Program-made: the position numbers and the translations under genes | Notes under the pieces: model-generated | Database searches by the model: none | Told to the model about the DNA's origin: nothing | What the model saw: only the letters and a program-made list of their open reading frames with translations | Part shown: positions 35,052 to 45,005 of the stretch, piece after piece | Numbering within the stretch: position 1 is the first letter of the stretch | Layout of the letters: the number at the start of each line of letters is the position of its first letter | DNA from: Megalonaias nervosa | Taxonomy: Eukaryota; Mollusca; Bivalvia; Unionida; Unionidae | NCBI GenBank assembly: GCA_016617855.1 | Contig: JAECUM010009700.1 | Location: 1-64,000 of the forward strand | Reading direction: 5' to 3' | Length of the DNA stretch: 64,000 nucleotides

Positions 35052-37043
35052 ATCCCTTAACCAAAGAGATCGTTGGGACACCACAGTTGACTTTACAACC
35101 AATTCTCTCCATCTTTCCCTGTTCTCTACTGCACTTTGGAGATCTCCAAATCCTAAGCCCGTCCAATCCTTAATGTTGTCTTCCCTCTTTTTCTGTCTGC
35201 CTCTTCTTCTGCACCCTCACATTGTGCCTTGCAAAATTGTTTATGCCACTCCAGATGATCTTGAGATATGACCATACCACTTCAGTTTGCGTTTTTTTTA
35301 CAGTGGTCAAGAGGTCTTCATAGGATCCGATGGCTCATTGGATCCTGTTGTGGACTTCTTCATTGATTACATGGTCAATGTATGAGATGCCCAAGATCTT
35401 GCTGTAGCATCTCATTTCAAAGGTTTGAATCCTTCTTTGTAGATCTGATGTGAGCATCCCTGTTTCACAAGTATACAGAAAGATGGATATGACAATCAAG
35501 CGCATCAGCCCTATTTTGGAACCAAACACAATGTTGGTATCTTTCCATATTGGTCTCAACCTTACGTTACATGTAGGCATGTACAAAAGTAATAAAAGAA
35601 AAGAGTGAAGTCAACAAGCTTTGTAAATTTAACAAAATAATTTATTTCCCTAGAAAACAAGGTAAAAATATGAAATAGGACTTATGGTTTGTGAATATAA
35701 TCCAAAATTTAATCCTAGAATTAAAAAATATAAGTCCTATCACTAAACAGTTCTAATTGAATCCAAGTTCGAATCTCGATGAAGTTCAAATATGGAAGGC
35801 GATGACGTCCTCTATAACCAGTTTGTGCTGATGTGTCAACAGTTCCTTGTTGAGTCACCAAGAATATAATTCCGGCTTTTGAATTCCAAATAATTTAGTA
35901 CATGTCTTTGTCCAAGAATTTCAATGAAGAAAAGTATTTTCCAGGGTGAATATATTATTTTAAATAAAAAACTCAATTCAGATGGCAATAACAGGAATAC
36001 CTTTCAGCCTCAAGGTATTATTTTACAACTGACTCATAAACACTGAGATTGAGAATTAAACCCAACTAAAACGTCATTTCAGACCCGCGTGATGGGTCAC
36101 GTGATCACTCACTACAAGTCAATTAGCACGTAGGCTAGAATAGCCCTATCTAAGAATCAGATTCCCACACTGGAAATGAATTTAAAAATAAAACTCTTTA
36201 CAACAGAGCTGAACATGGCCTTGGTAATAACTAATCATTTTCACTTAGTGTTTACAAAACTGGAACCAAGGTCAAGAACTAGGTCAGCTAAAAATACAAT
36301 GTAGCAATCATTTTGCGTTCTAATCAGACTAAAAGAACTGAACTAAATTTACTGGGAAAGATGTCGAATCCAGTAAAAATATTATCCTTACAACAAAATG
36401 TAATGAAATAAAAATAAAGTAAAAGAGAATTTAAAACTAACACACAAGTAATTTAATTACATATACGTAACACTTATTATTGCTGCTGTTGTCTGGGCAA
36501 TCCTGCAAAGTAGTTCTGGTTTGGAGACCTCATCTGTGATAATTGATCCCAAGTACTTAAAGCTTGTGACTCTTTCCAGCTTCTGTCCACTGACCTTTAT
36601 CTCTGCACTGATGCCATTGGTGTTGTTTGTCAACAGTTTGGTTTTTTCTGCGCTAATCTCCATACCGTATGCTGTGGAAGTTGTGTCAAGGCGCTCAACC
36701 AAGTCAGCCTGTTCTTTTTCATCTCCTGCTAAACCATCAATATCATCTGCAAAGCAAAGGTTGGTGATTGTTCTTCCTCTGATGCTAACAGTGCAATTAT
36801 GGTCATACAAGGCATCCTCCATGATCCTTTCCAGGAAAATGTTGAAGAGTGTAGGTGACAGTATACATCCCTGTCTGACTCCAACTGTTGTTCAAAACCA
36901 ATCTCCTCTGCTGCCACTAATGAGGACAGCATTGGTGGCTTTGTCATAGAGGTGCTCAACAACCTGCACCAGGTTTGAGCTGATGTTGTACTTCCTCATA
37001 GTTGCCCATAAGGCTGCATGTCATTCCCTATCAAAGGCCCTTC
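35052..37043 (-). pseudogene. RTE ORF: RT second half and C-terminus
   Basis: On the minus strand: AFDR with a stop, then LWATMRKYNISSNLVQVVEH, VRQGCILSPTLFNIFLERIM, the catalytic NLCFADDIDGLAG (near 36750), AYGMEISAEKTKLL and SFKYLGSIITDE. The solo LTR 35565-36472 intervenes. Then LRPIWKDTNIVFGSKIG, IQTFEMRCYSKILGISYID and degenerate C-terminal sequence to the ATG/TGA tail. This is the typical C-terminal half of RTE-class RTs common in molluscs and other marine invertebrates. Removing the LTR plus one target copy would restore the frame across the insertion. Several stops elsewhere make it a pseudogene. Confidence 0.88.
35565..36472 (-). repeat. Gypsy solo LTR (family LTR-1) inside the RTE
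   Basis: A 908-bp minus-strand LTR, start CGTTAC (TGTTAC expected) and end GTAACA, flanked by a perfect 4-bp duplication CTTA (35561-35564, 36473-36476). It lies in the RT coding region of the RTE. Solo LTRs form by recombination between the two LTRs of a full insertion. The 4-bp duplication matches that of the full element at 544-7200. Confidence 0.93.
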
Positions 37044-38417
37044 TGCAATGCAGAAACAAATGAAAGAAGATTCAGGCTCTTGGAGTTTGCTGCCTACAAC
37101 AATCTTGTGCTAGCCAACACATTCGGCCCTCACAAAGCATCTAGAAGATGGACCTGGCACAGTCCAGATGGACAACATCACAACCAGATTGACTACATCT
37201 TGTTGAAAAAATGATTCTGCACAGGACTGAATATCACCAGAACATGATGTTTTCCAGGAGCAGATATTGGAAGTGACCATGATTTACTGATGACAACATT
37301 TCGCCTTCACCTGAAAATGATAATAAAGCCTAACCAACCAAGAATCAGATTTGACATTGAAAAATTGAAAGATCCAAGAGTCACAGAAGCCTTCCAAGCA
37401 ATGATAGGTGGTAAATTTGCACCTCTGATAACCCTGGACAACCAAGACACCAACCTAGAGTCCTTAACAACCACATTCAACACAGCTGTCACTAGCACAG
37501 CTAGTGAGATCATTGGCAAATATTGTCGAACAAAGAAACCTTGGGTCACGACAGATGTCCCTGAACTATGCGACAAAAGAAGAGAACTGAAAAAGGGAAA
37601 AAGAGATAACAGAGCTAGAAAATACAGAGATAAACAACATGATCAGGAAAACCATGAAAAAGGCAAAGGAATCCTGAATAGAAAGACAATGCTGCAAAAT
37701 CAAAGACAGTCTGAGTAGAAATGACAGCAAAATGGTATATCAACTGATGAAAAATCTCACAACCCATAAACAAGGGAAAACTACCACCATCCAAGACAAA
37801 TCAGGAAAATGCCTCACAGAAGATCAAGAGATCCTCAAGTGATGGACAGAATACTGCTCTGAATTGGACAATCATAAGACCCAAGGAGATCCAGTGATAC
37901 TAAATTGCCCTCAGGCCAAAGAAATTGATGACAACCCCATTCTTCGTGAAGAAGTAGAAACTGCAGTTAGGTCACTAAAGAAAGGAAAGTCAGCCAGCAT
38001 TGACAACATACCAGCAGAGCTCATTCAAGCAGGAGGAGAAAAGATAGTCTCAGTCCTAACAACAATCTGCAACAAGATATGACAGACAGGAGAATGGCCC
38101 ACCACATGGACTCAACCCTTGGTCATCATGCTCCCCAAGAAAGGAAACCTACAGCTATGCCAAAACAACAGAACCATCAGTTTGATCGGTCACCCAAGCA
38201 AAGTCATGCTGAAGATAACTGTCAACAGACTAAAGCCTCAAGCAGAGAAAATTATTGCTGAAGAGCAGGTAGGCTTCCGAGCAGGAAGGAGCACCACAGA
38301 ACAAATCTTCAATCTCAGACTCTTTTGCGAGAAATACCATCAGCATCAGCAGAATCTATACCACGTCTTTATAGATTTCAAAAAGGCCTTTGATAGGGTA
38401 TGGCATTGAGCACTGCA
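37040..38417 (+). pseudogene. RTE ORF: endonuclease end and RT first half (inverted)
   Basis: Plus strand: endonuclease C-terminal part with FRLLEFAAYNNLVLANTFGP, SRRWTWHSPDG, HNQIDYILL and, after stops, GSDHDLLMTTF (37060-37300). Then the inter-domain region and RT start: EEVETAVRSLKKGKSASIDN (37950), PLVIMLPKKGNLQLC (38120), EEQVGFRAGRSTTEQIFNL (38265) and VFIDFKKAFDRVWH (38365-38405), where homology ends. The endonuclease N-terminus is missing (5' truncation). In-frame stops occur near 37211, 37716 and 38082. Confidence 0.88.
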
Positions 38418-38418
38418 T

Positions 38419-39108
38419 GGTGGTGCAAAAGTCTGGTTATGGGTTCCATGGAACTCAAAGGAATTCGTTGTACCTATCATAAGCTGGGGTCCTGGAGTTT
38501 CCTCCACATTGATTGCAGTCTGGCTTATTTCATGTAAAGCTGTGTTACTGTTGACTGGATGTTTAGATCTGTGGGCTTCAGGGATGGGTGTTGAAGCCCT
38601 TGGCTGAGAGGTAATTAATTTCAAACTGGTGTTATCTACCATTTGCTGACAAGTGTTGATAAAATAATTTACCCATTCTATATAGCCTGGCCCTTGTAAA
38701 TGAAATTTACCAGTTGTTATGCAGAGAGTTACTGTGGCAGAATCTGTATCGATGGATTATAGATCAGTCCATTATGTGAGTGTCCCTGCTGGAAGTGTAG
38801 ATTCTCATCCAAGAATTTCTTGATTGTTGGAATTTTTTGGAGCCAGCTGTGATTGTTATACTCTGCATATTATGTTGGATTTTAAGAAAGCTTGGAACTG
38901 AAGAGGAGGAGTCAACCATGTTTGATTTTGGTGTTACACAATCTTGGTAGGTCGACTCTATTTCAAGTGAATATTTGTGTTCAGTATTGAGTGTGTCTAT
39001 ATTCTTTATATCATTTAAGAGATCCTCTTGGGTAAATCCTGAAAATGAATCTGATGAATCTGGTTTGAAAAATGAGTAGATCCACTGAGACAGTGAAGAA
39101 GTGGCCAT
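38419..39108 (-). pseudogene. LINE ORF1, N-terminal part, cut off by the RTE
   Basis: Starts at ATG 39108 (MATSSLSQWIYSFFKPDSSD) and continues through acidic, Ser/Thr-rich sequence, with an in-frame stop near 38764. A second open stretch (VDNTSLKLITSQPRASTPIP, 38640-38440) runs into the RTE boundary at about 38418. The remainder of ORF1 resumes at 35028. No domain is recognised in this part. Confidence 0.7.
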
Positions 39109-39330
39109 ATTTGTTTTACTGTTCTTTTGTATGAATATGCAAACATGCAAATCTGTACTTATATTGAGCTTACTAAGTTACCCTGACACTTTATGCACAG
39201 ACTAAATTAGTTGCTGGTAGCACTTAGAACTAGTATCTTTTCATCTGTACAGCTGTATTTCCAAATGTTTCAGGAGCTGGTTAAGAGTTTCATACTGTGG
39301 TGGCCATTTTGATTTACATGTAGGTCTATG

Positions 39331-39626
39331 ACAGACAAGTATATTTATCCTTACACAGCAGTCTTCTTTTCTAGAACATTCTCAAATTTATATCAAGTGT
39401 GGGATTAAATAGATGATAAAAATGAAAAACACAAACTTTTATATCTTTGTTTCATTTTATTACACCAAAAAAGCATAATTCATATATAGACAAGCATAAG
39501 ATGCAATTAGGTTTTAAAAAAATGTAATGATAATACCAAAACTGTAATGGTTGGTATGTATGTGCATGAAGTGTGTTTGATACCATACAGCCATATGAGC
39601 TAAAAAGAATATGAAAGAAAACTTAC
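39331..39626 (-). other. Intron between LINE and exon
   Basis: Intronic DNA just downstream (minus sense) of the exon at 39627-39833. Nothing further recognised. Confidence 0.4.
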
Positions 39627-39833
39627 GGGTAGCATATGATGTAGACATAGAGTGTGCACTCTTTTTATCCTCACGACGTCTCCTCCAAATGATTACACAA
39701 AAGGCAACAAGTCCAACAGCCATCAGCAAGACAAGCATTACACCAATCCCAATACCTGCTTGTGCTCCAATGGGGAGCCCAGTATTCACTGTCCCTCCTG
39801 AAGCTTGTCCCACAGACCCTCCAATATCTGGTC
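39627..39833 (-). CDS. Transmembrane exon of receptor-like protein
   Basis: Acceptor CCTTTATGCAG (AG at 39835-39834) and donor GTAAGT (39626-39621) frame a 207-bp exon, with codons split on both sides that agree with the neighbours. It encodes a Gly/Ser-rich juxtamembrane linker (PDIGGSVGQASGG), a ~23-residue transmembrane helix (residues 27-49 of the exon, GIGVMLVLLMAVGLVAFCVI) and a basic stop-transfer sequence RRRRED, then MSTSYAT. The topology is type I: ectodomain upstream, tail downstream. Splice sites, phase and composition together make it a confident exon. The protein family is not identified. Confidence 0.88.
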
Positions 39834-40129
39834 CTGCATAAAGGCAGGCAGAGAAAAACATCTGAAGTCTAATACAACATATTCTGAAAACCTTCCTGTT
39901 GCCTACCTTTATGTGACTCAAAAAAATAATGAAACAACATTGCACAGATATAGTCTGGTAAACTGGTAAATATGCTTACTGTCATATGGTCCTATTATTA
40001 AAAAAGTATCATTCCTTTCCATTCTTCATTTACTGCCAGTTGTATCAGTCACAAATTTATATACAATTACTGTGAACTCATATATTTCTTGTGGGACATA
40101 AATTCATGTGCTTTGGAAAGAAAGACTAT
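39834..40129 (-). other. Intron
   Basis: Part of the 2.3-kb intron between the exons at 39833 and 42145; unremarkable. Confidence 0.45.
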
Positions 40130-41450
40130 TTCCTCAGCACAGCACTGGATAAATCAATTACTCAGATGCCTTGGACAAAGTGAAACACAAGTCCCTCTAA
40201 GGAATGATGCTCTACTGGCTGCATTTCCAGGAATTCAAGATAAGACAATTTCTTAATTTTAATTATGGAGTTCAAAACCAACTTTGGTATTCTCCAGCGA
40301 TAAGATTTTTAAATTAACTGCTTACAGTGGACACATTAGACGTCATATTGACCCCATTTCACTTAGGACCAAAAGGCATCATAAATAGTGGAAACCCCAA
40401 TCTCCATGTTAATATGACTTTCCATTTTGGAAGAGGAGTGATAGGCACCACTTACGTTTAGTACCAAGTAGACAAAAGAAGTATTTTGGTGAAGGCACCA
40501 TGTTGATATATCCAGCCATCTAAGAGAAGTACTAGAAATTGTTGCTGTTTTGGGCTCAATGCCATTTCTCAGCATAAGATACATGATAGCTAGCATAACT
40601 GGTGGAAGAAAAACCTATGAAATCCCCAGCAAAAACCACCAACCCAGGGAAAGCTACTGGCAATCTTCTTCACATATCCACATTAGCTGAGCCCAAGACT
40701 CAAACCCCCACAGACAAAGGTGAGATGACAGTGATTGGTAAAGGCGAGCACTTAGACCACTCAGCTGCCAGGGACCCCACTAGAACACTGTAAGAGTTGT
40801 TTATGACAACCCCATGTTGATACAATCATCAATTGAGTAGAAGTAGTGTTAACAATATTTGTAAAATGGCAGATATATAATTTATCAGATCAACACAATT
40901 TTCATTTTGGACCAACTAGATGTCATAAGAAGTCTTCCGGTGAAAACCCATGTCAATATAACTTTCCATTAAGGAGGAGTAGCACTAACAAAATTTTCAG
41001 TATGGCCATTGTCATGTCAATATTGTACAACATATCTGCCCTGACCAACTAGACATCATAAGTGAAAACCCCACATCAATATGACTTCTGTTCAAAAGGA
41101 GTAGCCATAACAGGATTGTTTTAGATGGCTGCTGTGGAGTCCCTAGTGAGCATCAGATTTTTGTTTAAAACTAACTAGACATAATAAGAAGCCTTTCAGT
41201 GAGAACCCCATGTTGATATCACCACCCAGTCAGGAGTAGCAACAAGAAGAATTTCAAGATGGTCATACTGGACATCTGGCACCATTCTGATCTAGGACCA
41301 ATTAGACCATGAAATAAATATGTTGGTAAAGTTTCCTGGCAATCTTCCTAGTAGTTTTGGAGAAGCAGCAATCTTTTGCTGATGGCTGGACAGACAACAG
41401 ATGGTAGACACCATCCCATCCCATAAGTTCTTCTGGTTGGAGCTTAATAA
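40130..41450. repeat. ~138-bp unit repeat element, copy 3, hosting a SINE
   Basis: The longest copy: left flank AGGAATTCAAGATAAGACAA (near 40227), many units with TTAGGACCAA, GACATCATAA and CCCATGTTGATAT, and a right end CCCATCCCATAAGTTCTTCT near 41415-41440 shared with the 11.6-kb copy. A SINE (40541-40783) interrupts it. It lies within an intron of the minus-strand gene. Confidence 0.75.
40541..40783 (-). mobile_element. SINE family A, copy 5
   Basis: Minus-strand copy, recognisable from GCCATTTCTCAGCATAAGAT to ACCACTCAGCTGCCAGGGACC. Its AAC tail is reduced to one or two units. A short flanking match ACTAGAA (near 40531 and 40784) may be the target duplication. Confidence 0.8.
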
Positions 41451-41491
41451 AACCTGCGTTAATGAACTTCTGCAAAAGCATGCCCAGCCTG

Positions 41492-41927
41492 ATATCCTTG
41501 CAATTTTCATACAAGCTAACTTTGCATATCCTAGCAATTTTCATACAAGCTTACTTTGCATATCCTTGCAATTTTCATACAAGCTTACTTTGCATATCCT
41601 TGCAATTTTCATACAAGCCTACTTTGCAAATCCTTGTAATTTTCATACAAGCTTACTTTACATATCCTTGTAATATTCACACAAGCTTACTTTGCATATC
41701 CTTGTAATATTCATACAAGCTTACTTTGCATATATTTGCAATTTTCATACAAGCATACTTTGCATATCCTTCCAATTTTCATACAAGCTTACTTTACATA
41801 TCCTTGAAATATTCATACAAGCTTACTTTGCATATCCTTGTAATATTCATATAAGCTTACTTTGCATATTCTTGTAATATTCATACATACTTACTTTGCA
41901 TATCCTTGTAATATTCACACCAACATC
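41492..41927. repeat. 34-bp minisatellite, ~13 copies, intronic
   Basis: The unit contains ATATCCTTGCAATTTTCATA followed by CAAGCTTACTTTGC. Units differ by single substitutions. Because 34 is not a multiple of three and the unit lacks stops, all plus-strand frames stay open; this is not a gene. It lies about 220 bp from the exon at 42145. Confidence 0.93.
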
Positions 41928-42144
41928 TCAGCTAAAATAAAATTTGACATTTTTCATACCTCTTGTTGTAAAAAGTAAATTTGTTCAGCCTGTGATATTT
42001 AAATTTATGGATTTGAGATTGAATTCTGTTGTCTAGCAACTAAAGAGATGTTGGTTAGGTCAAAATAAATATATTTTTATCGGTCTCACAAAATCAATCA
42101 AAACTGGTACCCAACAAAAAATAGTGAATTTCCTGTGTACTAAC
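41928..42144 (-). other. Intron next to exon B
   Basis: Short intronic stretch containing the donor GTTAGT (42144-42139) of the exon at 42145-42280. Confidence 0.5.
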
Positions 42145-42280
42145 CATCTTCCCTAGCTACAACAAGTGAGAACTGGTACAATTTGTTGTCTGATGATGGC
42201 TTCTCCAGGCTTATGGTCACTTTGCTGTCAGTTGTGAAGTACAGACCTCCTGCTATTCCCTGGTCACAGGTGAAGGACCA
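42145..42280 (-). CDS. Ectodomain exon B of receptor-like protein
   Basis: A 136-bp exon between acceptor TTCTGATTGCAG (AG at 42282-42281) and donor GTTAGT. It starts at phase 0 and ends at phase 1, matching both neighbours. It reads WSFTCDQGIAGGLYFTTDSK, then VTISLEKPSSDNKLYQFSLV and VAREDG. The beta-strand-like alternation and single Cys pair naturally with the exon at 44376-44626 as the second half of a CUB-like domain. That domain name is an inference from cysteine spacing and strand pattern, not a database match. Confidence 0.86.
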
Positions 42281-43896
42281 CTGCAATCAGAAATGTAAAT
42301 AGTGGTCTTTGTTAAGTGCAACTGCAAGGTACCAGATTTTTAACTTTTGAATCAAAGTAACAAGAATACTGATATCATGCAGGGTTGGGGTAATATACAT
42401 GTAGTACATTAAACAGGATCAAGAGGGTGAACAAAAACTGAGATATTGACAATCATGGTCTTTTCATGACCACAAGCAAATGTATTAAAAATGTATTTCT
42501 AGAACAATTAATCTGAATTTAAAATGTTTTTAAAGTTTCTTCCTTTTTTACCACTTTTCCAGAACACTGTTCATTACTGAAAACTTAACCAAGGCATGAT
42601 GGATTGATGGACTGACAGATGGAAGGATGAACAAGGATAACACTAAATGCTCTACCACCATTGTAACATGGCATACAAATTCTTATATTTCCACCCAAAT
42701 CCAACTTGCTATTACGACAGATGCAAGTAAAATTAGTCAAGGTCAATTTGTAATCCTGTGTACATTGAATGTTAAAAGCAATCAACACCCAAATGTACAA
42801 TATTATGTACCATACATAAAATGTAGTATCTTTTTATATTGTATGTCCCTTATGGACATTAGTCTGTTTTCCATTATAACTATATTATAAAGTCACACTT
42901 AATTATCTCTGCCATCATTGTTATGTTCAATAACACAGGACAAATTACATGTACTTACATAATAATATTTATTATAGTATCTAGTGTTTGATTGATCTGA
43001 CCTGGCATGACTGGGATCACTAACTCTTACACAAATACCTTTTAACTTTTCTTTATTCCAACCCCAATTTATTTGATCTAATACAAAATAAATAATTAAC
43101 ATGATAATACAAAGCTTGTATTCTTTTAACTGAGTGTAACAATACAAATACTACTTCTGCAAGTTGGAAATCAAAACACAGTTGGCACTTAATTAGGTTC
43201 TCACAGAAAAGCTAGTGGACATAACTGCGATGATAGATTGACATTTTTCATTTTTGAATGTAAGAAGGCATACTATATTTAAGATGATTACACTGAAAAT
43301 CAATTAAACATAAAACAAAAACATGTATATCATGTGACAAAACTTATTAATTGGTATTTATTTATTAAGGTGGCAGCACCAGTAGGCATTAGCGACATTT
43401 GCATTAATCAGAATTATTGACAGTGTACTGAGAATGTTGTTGGCAAGAAAATGTAACAGAATATATAGCTTCTTATTAGAGCTGATAATTTCATGACGTT
43501 CATTCAAATTTCTGGGTAATATCCACTGTTTTGGTCATAAAATGAGAGACAAATCAAGGTTTCATTTACCAGTTTTGATTGTTATTTTCTTTATGCTCAA
43601 CAAGTAGTGATTAATCTTGGTGGTGGTGGAGGGTATTTTCTGGTTTTAAAAAAGTGGATCCATGCCCAACCCAGCATTATAAGCTGGTTCTTGAGCTATC
43701 ATGGCATGAGTTATCTAGTTAATGGTGTAACAGACTCCGTTATAATTCCCTTACCAGGGTTCACATATGGTAAACATGGTAATGGTGATTAGGCAGGAAA
43801 TGATACATGGGTCAACATTTGGTTTCTTTACTGGGTATTGTAAATCAACTAAAAGATGCAATTAACTGGTTCTGGTGGCAGAGATGCACTGAATTC
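42281..43896 (-). other. Intron between exons B and A
   Basis: About 2.1 kb of intron in total. No exon, SINE or tandem array recognised in this part. Confidence 0.45.
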
Positions 43897-44300
43897 TAAA
43901 TTAGCAGGAATGGAAGAGATTTGCAAGAATTACTGCACATACAAGTAGAAGAAAGGGAGGTCAACAGGCCATCTGGTGGCAGAATTCTGGACATTCTGGA
44001 GAAGTTGGGAATATATTTTATCTTACTTATCTGTGAATGGAAACTCTGATGGTGTCCATTAAGATATTTATTCCAATAGCTGTTATTTTAAAATTGCATC
44101 TTAAATTAGCTGGAATGGAAGAGATTTGCAAACATTACTGCACATACGAGTAGAAGAAAGGGAGGTCAACAGGCCATCTGGTGGCAGAATTCTGGACATT
44201 CTGGTGAAGATGGGAATATATTTTATCTTACTTATATGTTAATGGAAACTGATTGTGTCCATTAAGATATTTATTCCAATAGCTGTTATTTTAAAACTGA
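43897..44300. repeat. 204-bp tandem duplication, 2 copies
   Basis: GGAATGGAAGAGATTTGCAA starts two copies 204 bp apart, and GATATTTATTCCAATAGCTG ends both. Copies are over 90 percent similar by eye. The array ends about 75 bp from the donor of exon A. Confidence 0.92.
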
Positions 44301-44375
44301 AGCCATGTATTGCATCCACAAAATTTTCATTAACAATAATATAACCTTTATGGAAACAGAACTATTTAACATTAC

Positions 44376-44626
44376 CTTTGGATGCAGGAAGTATGGATCC
44401 CCATCATATACTCTCAGGAAAACCCCACATTCTTTCCAGATCATCTCTTTTACGTAAATTTTCAGTTTCTTGCCTTCAGTCCCCAAAAGTGTGATTCGGC
44501 ATGTTGTTCTGGTCTGTGTATCTCCAACCTGAATAGGATTGGCACTCAAATAGGCAATGTCTATTACCCCTACAGCTGCTGGCATATCAATGTTTGTCTG
44601 GACACAGGCATTGCCCTCCATATCAA
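44376..44626 (-). CDS. Ectodomain exon A of receptor-like protein
   Basis: A 251-bp exon: acceptor TTTATTGTACAG (AG at 44628-44627), donor AAAG|GTAATG (44375-44370). Two bases complete an upstream split codon, then 83 codons end at phase 0, in register with exon B. It reads DMEGNACVQTNIDMPAAVGV, then TTCRITLLGTEGKKLKIYVK and ECGVFLRVYDGDPYFLHPK. Three cysteines here plus one in exon B give the two disulphides typical of a CUB-like fold. The start of the gene lies further right: no signal peptide is in frame here. A phase-compatible candidate upstream exon is at 49915-50020. Confidence 0.86.
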
Positions 44627-44779
44627 CTGTACAATAAACAACAAGAATTACAGTACAGTCATTACTGTTTAGAAGACACTTCTTGCTATGAATATTGATG
44701 ATAACAGGGATATCTCTGGCACAGAAAACCAGTGGCCCTTTTGATGAACCAATGACTCATTTTCTTTACAAGGAATGCA

Positions 44780-45005
44780 AACACTGTGAGACATCTGAAA
44801 ATTTAGTGTGGCACCAAGAATGTTTTATGGGTTGAGCATCTTTTAATGTTACTCTTGGACCCCTGAAAAAACCAAACTGTACATGATATCTAAAATTGGG
44901 TCACCAAGAAAAATGTATGCGCTGAGTATCTCCTAATGCTGCTCTTGGACCAAATTAAAGGCTGTGTGACATCAAATAATGTAATGGGTCACCAAGAAAA
45001 TGGTT
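44780..45005. repeat. ~90-bp tandem repeat, ~2.5 copies
   Basis: Phrases GGGTCACCAAGAAAA, GAGTATCTCCTAATGCTGCT and CTTGGACC recur about every 90 bp with moderate divergence. Confidence 0.7.

Larger units (their letters stand above)
35029..38418 (-). mobile_element. RTE LINE with inverted 5' segment (twin priming)
   Basis: The 3' half lies on the minus strand (about 37043 down to 35029, ending in a (TGA/ATG)n tail at 35029-35051). The upstream half lies inverted on the plus strand (about 37040-38417). Both halves stop at the same RT point, AFDRVWH: present at 38395 on the plus strand and at about 37040 on the minus strand. That is the arrangement expected from twin-primed LINE integration. 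A candidate 7-bp target duplication ACTGCAT flanks it (35025-35031, 38412-38418). It interrupts ORF1 of the CR1/L2-like LINE and is itself interrupted by a solo LTR. Confidence 0.88.
30930..39330 (-). mobile_element. CR1/L2-like LINE, copy 1, interrupted by an RTE
   Basis: A minus-strand non-LTR retrotransposon with two ORFs. ORF1 (from ATG at 39108) is split by the RTE insertion at 35029-38418 and resumes at 35028. ORF2 holds an endonuclease and RT from about 33445 down. The 3' end is lost: homology with the second copy (59112-61031) stops near 30950 just after DYC..GETVL. The 5' limit is unclear and 39330 is approximate. Without the inserted RTE the element would be about 5 kb. All frames are broken. 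It fills much of the last intron of the minus-strand receptor-like gene. Confidence 0.85.

Noticed and set aside
34689..35060. 123-residue plus-strand hydrophobic frame
   Set aside because: Antisense to the LINE ORF1 coiled-coil region, which has a coherent domain series on the minus strand.
36521..36949. 142-residue plus-strand frame
   Set aside because: Antisense shadow of the RTE reverse transcriptase catalytic region.
41292..41877. Several overlapping open frames on both strands with repeated motifs
   Set aside because: The 34-bp tandem unit lacks stops, so frames remain open; no splice or homology support.
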